This document shows positions 1 to 11,656 of a DNA stretch of 64,000 nucleotides, one piece after another. Both the position numbers and the translations under genes were made by a program. Under the pieces are notes generated by a model, which had not been told where the DNA came from, searched no databases, and saw only the letters and a program-made list of their open reading frames with translations. How positions within the stretch are numbered: the first letter of the stretch is position 1; every line of letters begins with the position of its first letter. Source of the DNA: Stratiolaelaps scimitus (lineage: Eukaryota; Arthropoda; Arachnida; Mesostigmata; Laelapidae); the NCBI GenBank assembly GCA_019614645.1, contig JABWDB010000001.1, positions 496,001-560,000 of the forward strand, given 5' to 3'.

Positions 1-799
1 CACCCTACTGCTGCTGCTGTACCGCGGAGTCGAAATCATTCGCCCGCAATAGATCGGCGTCCCTATCGAGTCGCTTTCTGTTTCGAGAAAATTTACCAAC
101 GCAGGAGTTATCCCCCGCGAGTGTCGGATGAACATGCTGAGTTCTCGTAAGCTGAGTCGAATGTGTACCATTGTTATAGCGAAGCAGTGCTGCCGAATAG
201 GCAGACGTTAGAGAAAGGCGTCTTGAGAAGAAGTGTTTAATTTTATCGGATCCTTCTCGGATAACTATGCTAGCGGACTTTTTTCGCCAACGCCGTGCAG
301 ATGCAACGAGCAACTATATACTACATTTACTTAGGAAGCACAGCGAGTCATTCGCAGATATCATTAGACCAAGGCGATTGGCTAATGTTGTGTTTCAGCA
401 TTCTCAATAGATGGTCAGGTAGTGACTGGGGCATTCGGCAGGTTTGGCCTTTTGTCCCTTCGTATGAGCATCACCTTCAAAGAAACTGCTGCCTTTTGGT
501 CGATCGCAAGCTTCTTGGCTTCTTACTTAATTCTGCTGCAGGTTCCGGTCCGACAGGACTCAGGACGACGTTCATTGCCGATGGCCGTCGGGGGATAAAA
601 AGATCTGGCATTTCGGAGCCGGGCGCTCGGCGGCCGCGGCGACGACGACGACAGAGCTGAACTGGAGGTGGGCTCGGGGCAGGACGGCATGGGGCATAGC
701 CGGAAAGGCCGAAAAGGAAATCCCGCGCCATTTGATCCATCCGTTCAGCGGAGATTCGCCGCCCGGCGAGTCGTCCCTCACGCGTCTCAGGGATCTGTC

Positions 800-815
800 T
801 GCCTGCCTGCCTGCC
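800..815. repeat. (TGCC)4 tetranucleotide repeat
   Basis: Four perfect TGCC units, one of many G+C-rich four-base repeats in the window. Confidence 0.9.
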
Positions 816-909
816 TCGCTGGGTTTGGGTAACTCTCCGCCTCTCCGCGGCAGGCTCGCAGCGACGCGGGGGCGTTCGTCGCTCAGCAGAGTAACTGTAC
901 TCTGCACTA

Positions 910-926
910 TGTGTGTGTGTGTGTGT
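910..926. repeat. (TG)8 dinucleotide repeat
   Basis: Alternating TG run of 17 bases. Alternating purine-pyrimidine tracts like this can adopt Z-DNA. Confidence 0.9.
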
Positions 927-2195
927 TGTATAATGCGTCCGTTTGCGGCCGTTGCCTTACCGCTGCCCGCTGTCCGTGAAGCAACCAAGCCAGTGGACTG
1001 TGCAGATTGACCAGTAAGACAGCAAACTCGGCATCAGCAAGCGGCGAGTCTGGACGTCGCAGCAGCTTTAAGACGGCTGGCTAGGCGCCGGTGTCACCGC
1101 CAATCCCGTCCCCCGTATCCCGGTTGGAATACCGCACCGCAGGATCTCCTTCTGTCTGCGTTCTCTTCCTTCTTTTACTGCGGCTAACGACTTCCGCTTC
1201 GGACCGGAAACGATTTCCTTCCAAATAAACACGAACGAGCGAGTTGAGAGATGCGCGCCTGCTAAGGAAGGCGGCACCCTCCAGTATTCCTCACGGACGC
1301 ACTGCTGCGAGTCGAGCACAGGCTCGCGTAATGCTGACCATCGCTGGCAACGAAAGGTCCTGCGTTGCTGTTCATCCTAAGGACAACAACTTCAAGAGAC
1401 GGGAGAGGAATCGCTGGTAACGTTAAGGGACAGGACTCACTGTCAGGCCGGGGTAGAGGTAGTGCTAACCCTGGTAGCTGGGCCCACCGGAAAATGGATA
1501 GATGTTGCTAGCTGAGGTTGCTGATGATTTTGGCGCGCGACCAGCGTGAAGATAAGCGCAAACCCAACACGCGCATTGAAATGATCCGGTTCGCTTGTTG
1601 GCTCGCTCTCTGGCGCTAGTAGACGACATATCTACCTCTTGCCTTGGCTGTTTAGCAGCCAGGCGCTGTCGGCCGTCCGATCGGTCGCTCGGACGGTCAG
1701 ACGGCGGCTTCGAAGGGTGAGTCGCCCGCCGACTGAGGCATTTGGCATTGCTCCTACGCCGTCCTCTTGCCTGCTGCCCTCCCGTCGCTTGGATCGCCCA
1801 TGACGAACGGTCGCCGGCAAGGATTCTGCTAGCTCCTTGCCGTCCGTAGGACTTTGTCCTCTCCTCTGCTATATTTGGTATTCTTCGTTCGAGGCTAAGC
1901 GGCTTATGAGGCGAGCGCGAGCTGCGCAAGCCTGTAGAAGCAGTAGCAGCAAGCCAGCAGCGATCTAGCGATCCCGCCAGGGTGATCCACGTCTGCGCAG
2001 AGGCAAGCGAGATCGAGATCTCGACTTGAGTGAAGCTTGCAAAGCTGGCGGCCTGGCCTGCTCGGTCGGTGGGCCTTCGTGGTAGGCCCTCGATGTAGGC
2101 CCCATCTCCAGCCCTTGCCTTGCTGCTTACCCCTAAGGCAAGGCAACAGAGAAGGCAGCGAACGTTCTCCTCACGGCTAGCAGCAGGCCTCTGGC

Positions 2196-2309
2196 CTGCT
2201 GCTGCTGCTGTAGGTTGAGCTTGTGGCGGCCGGCTGGACGGCTGGATGGATCCCTGCCTCCCAGCTTGCTGCTGCTGCTGCTGTTGGTGGGCAGGCTGGC
2301 TGGCTGGCT
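2196..2309. repeat. Two (CTG)5 runs and (GGCT)4
   Basis: (CTG)5 lies at 2196-2210, (CTG)5 at 2269-2283 and (GGCT)4 at 2294-2309, separated by unique DNA. The CTG runs hold a minus-strand frame open as poly-Q. Confidence 0.9.
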
Positions 2310-3696
2310 CGCTAATACTATTTGCGGGTGCGGCGGCCACGGCTGCTACTGCTGTGCCGTCCCGTCTGTAGTCTTATCGCACGCTTCGTGGCGATCGGCG
2401 AGGCGGCACCGCGGAGGCCGCTAAGACGTACTCATGTAATCGTCCGCTAGAGAACAAGAAATAAAAAAGAACAACGTCGTCGACGACGACGAAGCGGTTA
2501 GGAAGGATAGGAGCGGGTGTGATCTGTGTATACCACTATGCGAGTGATGTGTGTGTGTGTTCATGGGAGGTTGGGGGGCGGGGGGGTTCTCGATTCGGGG
2601 GCTCGGGAGTGGGTAGTCGGCCAGGGGACCATAGCGACTGGAAGAGTGAGCGGGCAGCAAGAGCGCAGTTGTATCCTAATGAGATTGTCGACCTCTGGAA
2701 GACGATGGTGGCGGTGCTCCCATCTCCGACAAGTTTTCGTCACCGTCGTCTTCACAAGTTCTGCTCGTCGTGCTGTATTGCTGCTTGATATGGCAACTGA
2801 ATTATGAAATGCTAGAAGACTGCTAGTTCTCCTCCTGAGATTGCCTGGTTCATCTTGTTTACGAAACTGTCTATATGTATTTCATAGACACACTCACTCA
2901 CACACATACACGTATGTACGCAGTGTAGCGATGAGGTCCATGACGTGATTAACGAACGGATTTTATGGATTCGAGCCCACCTATTGTTCTATGTAGATCT
3001 ACAGTTTGTGCAGCAGTGTCCCGCGGGTAGTGGCTGTTACAATTATGACATTAAGGGTCTCGTTTTGTGTGCGCTAAAGTTAGCTGGCGCGGGGTTTCGT
3101 TCGAGATAGTTTTGCTCTGTGTGCTGTATATGAATGCTGTGGTTGGCATCGTTTTGCCGGTGGAACACTGGTGGGCCTGTTGTCACCATCTATTGCACTC
3201 CGCCGTTGCTCGGTTCTTGTACGAAACTTGTACGAAGTGCAGCTAGACGCGACGTTCTAAGAGAAGGAACGAAAGTGTACAAAAAAACGCGCCCGACTCA
3301 AGTAAGCAAGCACCCCAGCGCTACGTGTGTTCCTTGTTTGAGCGTTGGTGGCTGGCCGATTGACTGCATGCCATGCCGATCGTGGTGCGACAGCAATGTC
3401 TGCTGCTAATGTCGAGCGGGCCACCCCGGAGATGACAGTCCGGGGATGTTCTTGTGCGCAAACACATACACACCGATAGTACTACTGGTGTGGCTTTGAA
3501 AATTAATAATGTCATCTATATGCTATTAGCGCCTGGCATCTCGAACCTGCCGCCCCAGTTCTGTCGAATGGTTGTCGCGCTGACGACCGCATCACGAACG
3601 CTGAAAACTATTCCGGAGTCGTACTACGATGCTTAACGGAAATGTCTTTGTGAAGTGATCGTAATAAGTGGCTAGTGTTCGCTACGACATTTGCTC

Positions 3697-3733
3697 GCGA
3701 AATATATATATACCATATATATATATATTTCGC
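3697..3733. repeat. AT hairpin with GCGAAA/TTTCGC ends
   Basis: The arms 3697-3712 and 3718-3733 are perfectly complementary over 16 bp with a 5-nt loop (3713-3717). The outermost six bases of each arm (GCGAAA and TTTCGC) lie outside the AT dinucleotide core, so the symmetry is not simply a property of the AT repeat. Confidence 0.9.
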
Positions 3734-4419
3734 TTTCAATGTTTATTGAACCCAAGCTTGAATCCAGCGCAGCCTGATCTAGCTCCTTATCCAACTATCC
3801 TTATCTTGTGCACCTGAACGTACAAGCCCGCGTGCGACTTAGCTAATTCTACGAGTATAAAATGATTGAGATTTCTGGGTACCGTCCCGTCTTGCCGTGT
3901 ACACTACTTTCGGCCGTTCGGCGACAGCATTAGCGAATTGCACCGAAAAACACCGCTGATCTGGGGGCGCGGTATCCCATCCGAGGCTGTACCCGAACTA
4001 TTCTGTTGAAGGGCCACGATGCCATGCTCTCATCATCATCTTTACCGCCGCCGCCGCCACCACAAACTCATAACAACAGCAACGCTACAGTATTTATTTC
4101 CGTGTACGCGCACAGCAGGGCAGTGCCGCCATAACAAGCCTCAGGCGGATGCGGTGTGCTTCTGCTCCTGGTGAACAAGGGCGAGTCATCTCCGAGATGA
4201 TGGTTTTTGTAGATGTCGACGTCGACGACGACGACATGGAAACGAAGAGGCACACATACGCGCAGCAGAAAAGGAGAAAACGATTCGGTGCCGCTGAGCG
4301 GCAGCGAGTGTTTCCTACGTCAGTTTGCTTCATATACGGACGCATATAGACGCTCGAATTAGCGAGCGCGTCACGCGTTCTCGTTTGGCCCTGCTTTTGT
4401 TATTACGATTATTATATTT

Positions 4420-4450
<31 letters not shown>

Positions 4451-4452
4451 GC
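4420..4452. repeat. (GGC)9(AGC)2 trinucleotide repeat
   Basis: Nine perfect GGC units followed by two AGC units, among the longest CGG-class runs in the window. Confidence 0.95.
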
Positions 4453-5054
4453 GATTTCTTGTCGTTGATAATGTTCAAGCAGTAGTAGCAGTGGTGATGG
4501 TGGTCGTGGCGTACCTATCGTCTGTTTGGTGAAAAATAGAGAGGAAGTCAAATACGAACGACAACGACTGATGTGGGAGCTGGGGTGTCTTAGCCGTAGA
4601 CGACCAACCACTGCCGCCACCGCTGCTGCTGCTGCTGCTAAGGCTACCACCAGCAAAAGCAACGAATACAATTGACTACGAGCAGCCGCAGCGGCATCTG
4701 TTCCGCCACCACCGCCACCGCCGCCGGGCTCTCGGTCGAATCAATTAGTTTTAGCTTTTTAATTATCTTTGTTTAATGTATCCCATCATCGTTGTCGCCA
4801 GTGGCGGCAGCCGTCGTCATCAGCGTGGTCGTCAGCTACGTCATTCCTTCCTTAATGAGCATACTTCATCACCAACCAAACACAACGATTCGATAGCGTC
4901 GGCCGCCGCCGCCACCGCCGCCACCGCCGCTTCTGGACGGCTGTTATTCGCGCAACGCGTTTGGGTGTGTGCGTCTGTGAATGTTGGTTGTCAACACACA
5001 TGCGAGTGTCCGCTTATAATGTATCTGCGCAGAAATAATTACATTTTCTCAGAT

Positions 5055-5058
<4 letters not shown>

Positions 5059-5086
<28 letters not shown>
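5059..5086. repeat. (TTA)9 trinucleotide repeat
   Basis: Nine perfect TTA units plus one base. In one frame this reads as poly-I and helps to keep an artefactual open frame alive. Confidence 0.95.
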
Positions 5087-5215
5087 CACTACGGCGCGTG
5101 TGTTCACGTTACACGAACAGATGGAGATATCGTCCGTTGGCGTTCTTCGTTTGCTCAATCGTTTTGTTGCGAAGCGTTGTTACCACGGTGATGAAAGCCG
5201 TCGTCTCAACTTGTT

Positions 5216-5250
5216 CTCTTCTTCTTCTTCTTCTTTTTCTTCTTCTTCAG
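5216..5250 (+). repeat. CTT-rich pyrimidine tract ending in CAG
   Basis: A nearly pure pyrimidine run built from CTT units that ends in CAG. It fits the consensus for a 3' splice site, but I see no convincing exon downstream, so I call it only as a repeat. Confidence 0.8.
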
Positions 5251-5884
5251 CTTATTTCTTCGCCGAGATTTCGGTCATATTAGATAACCAATTCGTTCTG
5301 AGCGGGACTACCATTACGCTATACTAAATATATAATACATATCTGACATATGTTTCTTCATCAAATTGTCACACGATTAATAGCGGCAACGACGCTCAGA
5401 AAAACAATCATTAGAAAACAATCCGGGCGAGGCTATCTCGCTATAGTGGCTCTGCAGTTGGTTGCAGTGGATGTGATGCACTGCAGTGGATGTGGAGGCC
5501 GTATGTGAGAATGGTGTTGTTAAAAGCAAAACAACAACAAAAAAAATAAAACGCACGCCCCTGCTTAACGCCGCAATGTCCATCAATAGGGCAGCTGATG
5601 CTTAAACACTGACTAGCGCATGGGGTAAATGGGTAGATGTGCGACGGCCTATGGCGAAGATCATTGACTGCAACGGGCTGGTTAGATGACTGTGTGTTTG
5701 TTGGATCGCTGTCGGCTGGGTAGGCCATCAGGCGGCCGCATAGGCCAACAGCAGTAAAGCGCGTCCGTGTATGGCAGCAAGTTATGTGTAATGGCGAGTC
5801 TATGCCAGGGTTGGATTGCGGGAGGTTAGCGGTGGCATGAAAGGGGGAGATCGCTTGTGAAGGCGGGGGTGCGCGGGGGCGCGC

Positions 5885-5900
5885 GGGGGGGGGGGGGGGG
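5885..5900. repeat. G16 homopolymer
   Basis: Sixteen consecutive G, preceded by a G-rich block interrupted by CGC steps. This is the longest G homopolymer in the window and can form stacked G structures. Confidence 0.95.
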
Positions 5901-6086
5901 TTCTTGAGGGCGCACCGAGGGGTGCCGATCTGTGTATGTGTGCGTGTCCGAGTCGGTATGGGGCAACGAGACGCTGCTATGTTACTGTGTCGGTTCGTGT
6001 GTATCTGTTACGTGACTGGCGTGCTAATGGTGTGCCGTCGCTTGCTCCTTCATGGCAACCTCATCCCGTGCGTCCACCGGCACCGG

Positions 6087-6175
6087 CCGCCGCCGCCGCC
6101 GCTGCCACCGCAGCGCCAACGATGGTCCACGGATGGGGACCGACGGTCGGACGGACGGACCGACCGACGGTCGGG
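6087..6175. repeat. (CCG)5 and GACG/GACC repeats
   Basis: (CCG)5 lies at 6087-6101. An imperfect block of GACG and GACC four-base units occupies about 6139-6175. Confidence 0.8.
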
Positions 6176-6327
6176 GGACTGGCCATCTCGCTGCCCTCGT
6201 CGCCGGTTGCAGCTGGCATCGTCGTACTCACTGGTTTGCCTTTTACGAGATGGTCATACACGGCCACCACCACAACGACCACTGCCGCGGCGCCACCATT
6301 GCCAGCCATTGGAGTTTATAGACTGCT

Positions 6328-6354
6328 CCCCCCCCCCACCCACACACACACACA
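6328..6354. repeat. C10 followed by (CA)7
   Basis: A run of ten C (6328-6337), a short C-rich linker, then seven CA units (6341-6354). Confidence 0.9.
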
Positions 6355-6490
6355 GTCCCCTTGCTTCCACCGGCGCGTTTCTGCTATCCCAGCGTGTAGT
6401 AGCCGGGCCGGCCGTGTTTCCGACTCGACTAGGGTTCGTGGGTCTCGTCTACGCGTCTGCCAGCCGAACCCCTGCCTGGTCTCGACTTCG

Positions 6491-6517
6491 CTGCTGCTGC
6501 TGCCGCCGCCGCCGCCG
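6491..6517. repeat. (CTG)4(CCG)5 compound repeat
   Basis: Four CTG units change directly to five CCG units in the same register, a single-base unit change (T to C) in mid-array. Confidence 0.9.
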
Positions 6518-6579
6518 CTTCTGCTGCGTCGAAACTCGCAGACTGGACCCCTGTTAGCCCCCTAGCCGTGTAGCGAGCG

Positions 6580-6918
6580 ATGCGAGGGCGTTATTCGAGT
6601 GAGTGGCAAGGCGAAAATGATGCCCCGCGTTGCCCGCCTCCTCGTCCACCGATGATGTCGAAGCGCCTCTTTATGAGGTTAGCCGAGTGTGAGCTACAGC
6701 GGCCAGACATTCGAGCAGTACGCGCTGTTAGGGCCGTTAAGAAGAAACAGCAGCAGCAGCAGCCGGAGCTGCGGCAACAGCAGCAGCAGCAGCAGCAACA
6801 ACAACAACAACACAACCGAAGGCCACTGCCGAACCGGGAGCGAATCGAAGATGGTAGGCAGCTTCGTACGGTAGTTGAAGAGCAGGGAAGAATTGAGGGA
6901 GGGGAAGTAGTTGAATGA
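6580..6918 (+). CDS. Candidate short poly-Q frame, unrecognised
   Basis: A 112-residue frame from ATG to stop; no family recognised. It is basic and proline-rich at the start. It then has Q57-61, a four-residue linker and Q66-77, and ends with a charged stretch rich in E and R. The second Q run mixes codons (one CAA, six CAG, five CAA), and these changes are silent only in this frame. That is a weak hint that the frame matters, but CAG runs that grade into CAA are also common in non-coding insect-type DNA. No promoter, partner exon or clear splice site supports it. It could equally be a fortuitous frame over a microsatellite. Confidence 0.12.
   Translation: MRGRYSSEWQGENDAPRCPPPRPPMMSKRLFMRLAECELQRPDIRAVRAVRAVKKKQQQQQPELRQQQQQQQQQQQQHNRRPLPNRERIEDGRQLRTVVEEQGRIEGGEVVE
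6748..6810. repeat. CAG/CAA compound repeat
   Basis: (CAG)5 lies at 6748-6762. CAA, (CAG)6 and (CAA)5 follow at 6775-6810. The array grades from CAG to CAA at its 3' end. Confidence 0.95.
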
Positions 6919-7407
6919 ACACAACATGCCCAACGTAGGAGCTTCACAGATAGCAGAGTATTGTAGATGTACCTCGCAAAGACGTCGCGTTTTTGTATAG
7001 AGTAGGCGACACGGAGAACTCGTTGGTACTATACATACTTGGCATACATCGGCGTGTCCGTAGCCGACGGAGGGCCGAAGTGGCGTCAGTTACGTGGGTG
7101 CTTGTCGGCTATCGTTGTACTTACAGATTATGTGAGGGGAAAAAGTGGGTTCTTCGTATAGTGAACATGAGAAGATGAGGAGACAGACGCTCATATGTAA
7201 AACACGAACCAGAAGAGGGTACAGAGTCACTGGGTATGGTGGCTGGGAGTCGAATGGGAGCTGATGTGAAAGCGACTACTGCTGTACCGGCTTGTCTTAG
7301 ACGACGACGACTTACTCGGCGGCGGGCGTATGCGATCGGTCGCAAGCAGATCTCATAGACAACACAAACGGAATCAGAGCTCTACTATGAAAGTATAATC
7401 AGCATGG

Positions 7408-7408
<1 letters not shown>

Positions 7409-7444
<36 letters not shown>
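7409..7444. repeat. (TA)18 dinucleotide repeat
   Basis: Eighteen uninterrupted TA units, self-complementary, with no symmetric flanks. Confidence 0.95.
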
Positions 7445-7448
<4 letters not shown>

Positions 7449-8651
7449 ACATACATACACACAACTCTTAGAAAGTAGTACAGTAGGACTCCGAGAATCG
7501 AGTGGATCGAAGGACAAGAATCCGATCGAGTTCCTTCTGCAGTTCCTTCGAAGCATCGCCTCCTCCATCGCCTGCCAGTGGTACTGCATATACAAGCAAA
7601 GACATAAGCGGGATCTACGTACAGTTTCAAGTAGGACAGGGCAGGACGGGTGTGTTATGTTTTAGTCCCCGTTTCACCCCGTCCTGCCTCTCGCTCTCGG
7701 TTGTCCCGCCGTGGTGCCGTTCATCCCAATGCCTACGGCAATGCTTACCATGCTGTCGAGCTTACCACAGATCACTACTGTTCGGATGTCGTTGCTCGGC
7801 CGCCGTAGATGAACGGGTGCTCGTCCAGGGCATGCAGGCCTGAGGGACATGTTTGGCAAGTAGGCACGGAACGCCTCCTGCTGCTCCTCCTGTTAGTTGC
7901 TTGGCTCGTTGGTCTGCCGGTCGAGTCGCGGCTCGAGACGAAACGCTACCCGCTAGCTGGCTGCGATGTGCCATCGCGCTGTTGTATTTATATGTGTGTA
8001 TGTGAGCCCGATTCAGGTGGCATCTTGGAAAAGCTCGGCGTCTACTTGGCCCGTCGCCTGTCGTAAATCGGTCTTCATTTAGCCTTCATGTGCTTCTCTG
8101 TCTATGTGTCTGCGTGATGGCGGAGTTAGCGATCACCAATTAGTTTCAGGCCTTTGAACGAACGTTGGTTGGCGGCTTGCGTTCGAGGAGATGAATCTTA
8201 AATGGTGAAACTCACCCCCGCAGTCCGAAGTCACAGCGTGTAGCTAAGAGCGCCGCGCGACCACAGTAGGTCCCCCACCGCGGCCCAATGCCCTGCTTGC
8301 GTTTGTGCTGCCATATGTGCTGCTGGTGGTGGTGGTTAGACGTCCTCTTGTGGCCACCGGCTCGAAGTGGAAGGAGATGCGGCTCACGCGACTGTGAGAG
8401 ACAGACCGACGTTGAGTGAACTGTTAAAGGAGAGACAACGGGAACTCTTTTAAATTCGGCCGCCGAGCTCCATTTGAGATTCGAGGGCAGCCGTAGAGAT
8501 CCTGAGTATGACCCGCAATAGCGGTCGCGATCTGACTGCCTCGGCATCTTCGACTTCGCTGGCCAAGGAGTAGTATTCCCGAGTGGGTTACGAGCAGCTG
8601 TCCAGCAGAGGTTGGCCTGACCCTCCCCGAGACACACAGCTGAGACACATG

Positions 8652-8669
8652 GAGAGAGAGAGAGAGAGA
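8652..8669. repeat. (GA)9 dinucleotide repeat
   Basis: Nine perfect GA units. Polypurine tracts of this type can bind GAGA-type factors in flies, which is only a possibility here. Confidence 0.9.
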
Positions 8670-9377
8670 TGAAGTTTTTTTCACCGGCAGGACAAAAGGT
8701 TCATCTTTCTCTAATCAAATTTATGACACAAACTTCGTTCTTGGGGGTAGCGGGTTACGGGGGTTCCAGGCGGTTGGGGGGCAGGGCGGGGGGAGATTCA
8801 ACGACCTAAGAGATGGTAACGAGTCATTAGCTGGCTGCTGTCTCTGTCCTCTTTTTCTCTCCGGGAAACACCAAAAAGCGGACAGCACTGATGGCGGAAC
8901 CTTAGGTCGGGACTATGGATGAATACTGTGGCAGCCGCGAATAAGACAACGGAGACCGTATCGCCGGCCAGCGGGCCCGGCCCCGCGCCGTTCTGTTGGA
9001 TTTTAGAGGGTGCGTTTGTGTGCCGAAGGGACAAAAGGTTTCAGGAAAGGACTCCAAAAAAAAAGAGGAAAAGAAAAAGGCAAAGAAGAGCAATTAGCAG
9101 CGATTCAAAACCCACAGAAGAAATCGCACGAGGGGCAAGGGGAATATATGGAACGCTGACGTGGGAGAGAACGTATGCGGCTGGGAGGATGAGGGTGAAA
9201 CCAAATAGGAGAACGGGTCCGCAATGGAAACATTCTGTAGGGGGGGCCAATGGTCATTACACGACGTGCGAGAAGCGACTTCTGGATGAAGGGACCCGCC
9301 CGTTTTCTCTGTCAGACTCAAGAAGGAAATGGCTTACGATGGTGACTCGGATCTTGATCACCGTGATGTGGCTTCCC

Positions 9378-9391
9378 TATATATATATATA
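9378..9391. repeat. (TA)7 dinucleotide repeat
   Basis: A short TA run of about seven units. Confidence 0.85.
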
Positions 9392-10769
9392 ATAAGACTT
9401 TTATCCACGTTGTCTCCTTACGCTGCCCCTCGAAGTAGGCCCTGGCAAAGTGTCCACATGGACAGCATACGCTGGCCCACGGTAGCGTGGCTCATCCTGT
9501 AATTGCTCATAATACACCTTATGAGAGCATGAATAATTCGCGAGCGGTATTCAAAGTTGTGGTGGCTGCGAGACAGCGAGTCTCTCTCTCTAAGTCTGAG
9601 ACGGACAACGATCGGCCGCTCGATCCGGTGCTGAGCGACTGCTTTGACCAGCGATCGAGTGATCTTCACTTGTGCCTTGAAGAGTGCCTGTGTAAATGAG
9701 GGTAACGATAGTATAGATAGCGAGCGGCCGAGGCACGAAACAAAGGAGCCAGCACGAAACGACTGACTGTCTACACACTTTCGGCAGAATAACGATGGCC
9801 CCTGCTTGTGGATGGTCCTAAATCAAATTGTCCATGGAGCCGGCGAGCGAGGAGGTCTCGGCCTCTCCGCCGCCGGCCGAGCCGTGCCAAGGGACAATAC
9901 GCCGCTCCCCCGAAGTACTGTTCGTTCAAGTTATTAAGTAATGACTGACGGAGCAGCGACGAGGAGAGGTACGAGTTTGAGCTGGCGGACAAACAGCCCC
10001 TTCTCGGGGGTCTGCTGAGAATCTGCCGACCGGTCCGGTTCGTCCGAGGTCGAGACCGAGGACTATGCAAGTGGGGCACAGTCTCATCTGCACATGTCCG
10101 TGTTATACTTTGCTCGAGGCGCCAGGTAAGCGGCGAGAGGCAGAGGCAGAGGAGTCCTGCTTTCGCCACGCAGTGTAGTGTCATTGGCCTTCACTGCCAA
10201 TGACGCCTGCTGGGTGCCAAGGATGATTCCCTATTCTGAAGGTGGCCGAAAGGCACAATCGCCGGCAGGCTGGATCGCCGCAGTGCCGCGCAGCTCAGGC
10301 AGGCAGATCGCAGATCGCGAAACGCCGCACCCTGCTCTCCTGGCCTTTCAAGTCCGTGAGCGGGCATAAGATGAGATGAGAGAAAGGGCGCTCAGGTAGT
10401 AGTTACATACGCCACACCGACCATAACCCTAACTTATGTCTCATCGGCCTGTTTCGGCGGCAGCGTCGCGCCCGTCAGGAAAGCACGAGAAGTACTTGGG
10501 TACACATTGCGCAAATGGGTGGCTATCCTGCTGCTGGTGCTACCACTACTACTACCACTCCTGCTCGGCCCCCGCCCGTTCCCGTGATCCCATGCATGCT
10601 GCGTCGTGTGCGACTGCCTACGCTCTTGACGCTCCGCGCTGCTCATGTGACGACGGTAGGCGGTGACGGCGGCTGCTGCAGCAGCAGACTGTGCTAATGC
10701 GGATGGTAAATCGAGGGCCGTGAAACAGTAGAAGTGGAGGTATTGTTGCCGGTATTGCTACTATTGCCG

Positions 10770-10784
10770 CTGCTGCTGCTGCTG
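10770..10784. repeat. (CTG)5 trinucleotide repeat
   Basis: Five CTG units followed by two CCG units. Confidence 0.9.
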
Positions 10785-11180
10785 CCGCCGAGTTGGGCGA
10801 TTGAGGAGACACTCGCATATACCGTTACTTGAATGAAGACAGGCTACGTCGGTGTGAGGCTGGGATTGCTTGGCGTTGCCTCATCTGCCACGGCTGTTGC
10901 TAACGTTCATCCGCTGCCGCCGCCGCCGTCGCTGCTCGCTCCCGAATGAATAGCTCCGACAGGGTCCCGCGAGGTTGACTAACAGCACAACGAACGCACA
11001 GCGACAGCCAACATTGTCACGGCTATGGGCCGAGCAGACAGCAGAAGGGCAGCGATAACGTGACTCTTAATAATGTCAAGCGATATCGTCGGCACCAGTG
11101 GTGCCAGCATAACCGGTGGCGGTGCTCGAAGCGACAACCATAGCAGCCATAGAAGTTGATTAGCACATCTAATTTCATAA

Positions 11181-11225
11181 CCATCATCATCATCGCCATC
11201 ATCATTATCACCATCATGATCATTA
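11181..11225. repeat. Imperfect CAT/TCA repeat
   Basis: A degraded CAT array with GCC, TTA and GAT interruptions; on the minus strand it reads as ATG/GAT units. Confidence 0.8.
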
Positions 11226-11623
11226 TTGAATCGTATCGTCGGGGCCATCACCGCGGTGGCGATGTCTGCGACTCTGCTGGGGAGCTATGGGTGACTGTTT
11301 ACTCGTGGCACTTGTTGACGGAGACGTGTACAGACCGCCGCCGGCGCCACCGCCGCCACCGCTCAAGGCATAATATACTCAATTAATGCGTTGTTTGTGC
11401 CGTTGCCGATAACCGACACAGTCACGCCCGACTATAACGGGTTCGAATGAGACGGCCCGCACCCAGCAGTTACGAGTTACAATGCTTCGCTACGAACGGC
11501 TCATCTATTGATTTGTTTGTGTTGCTGTTTCGATATCTAGAATGCTAGATAGAAACTCACCAAGGATCAAACCAAGCACGAATTTGGTATAAAAAAAAAG
11601 GTTCTCGTAAAGAAAAAAAATTA

Positions 11624-11628
<5 letters not shown>

Positions 11629-11656
<28 letters not shown>
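11629..11656. repeat. (AT)14 dinucleotide repeat
   Basis: Fourteen uninterrupted AT units preceded by two A-rich runs. Confidence 0.95.

Larger units (their letters stand above)
1..3680. other. Non-coding, G+C-rich, short repeats
   Basis: I recognise no gene here. The stretch is mostly unique G+C-rich DNA with short CTG, TGCC, GT and GGCT repeats. The longest open frame (minus strand, 1465-2340, 291 codons) opens with GTG, has no ATG until about residue 237 and is extended by CTG repeats read as poly-Q, so I do not call it a gene. From about 2800 to 3100 the DNA becomes poorer in repeats and more A+T-rich, without any motif I can name. Confidence 0.6.
3681..5880. other. Non-coding; trinucleotide repeats
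   Basis: No gene recognised. The segment holds an AT hairpin, a GGC run, a TTA run and a CTT pyrimidine tract, with many short GCC/CCG clusters between. The 183-codon plus-strand frame at 4776-5327 is kept open by poly-A, poly-I and poly-S stretches read from those repeats, and I reject it as coding. Confidence 0.55.
5881..7650. other. Repeat-dense segment with poly-Q frame
   Basis: Contains a G16 run, CCG, CA, CAG/CAA and TA repeats. Several plus-strand frames near 5900-6560 overlap in different registers over the same CCG/CTG repeats, which is typical of fortuitous frames. The frame at 6580-6918 is listed separately as the only candidate worth a check. Confidence 0.5.
7651..11620. other. 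Mostly unique DNA, no gene seen
   Basis: A comparatively repeat-poor part of the left half. It holds GA, CTG and CAT microsatellites and an A-rich purine tract at about 9054-9090. Open frames reach at most 157 codons (8919-9392), overlap opposite-strand frames and resemble nothing I know. A let-7-like octamer at about 10392 does not sit in a hairpin. I see no transfer RNA or snRNA. Confidence 0.5.

Noticed and set aside
1465..2340. 291-codon minus-strand open frame, the longest in the window
   Set aside because: It opens with GTG, has no ATG until about residue 237, is lengthened by CTG repeats and shows no recognisable domain.
5216..5251. Strong 3' splice-site look-alike
   Set aside because: The pyrimidine tract is a CTT microsatellite and the sequence after CAG is not a convincing exon.
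4776..5327. 183-codon plus-strand frame
   Set aside because: Held open by GCC, TTA and CTT repeats read as poly-A, poly-I and poly-S.
10392..10410. let-7-like string
   Set aside because: It shares only part of the seed region, and I see no complementary arm to form a precursor hairpin.
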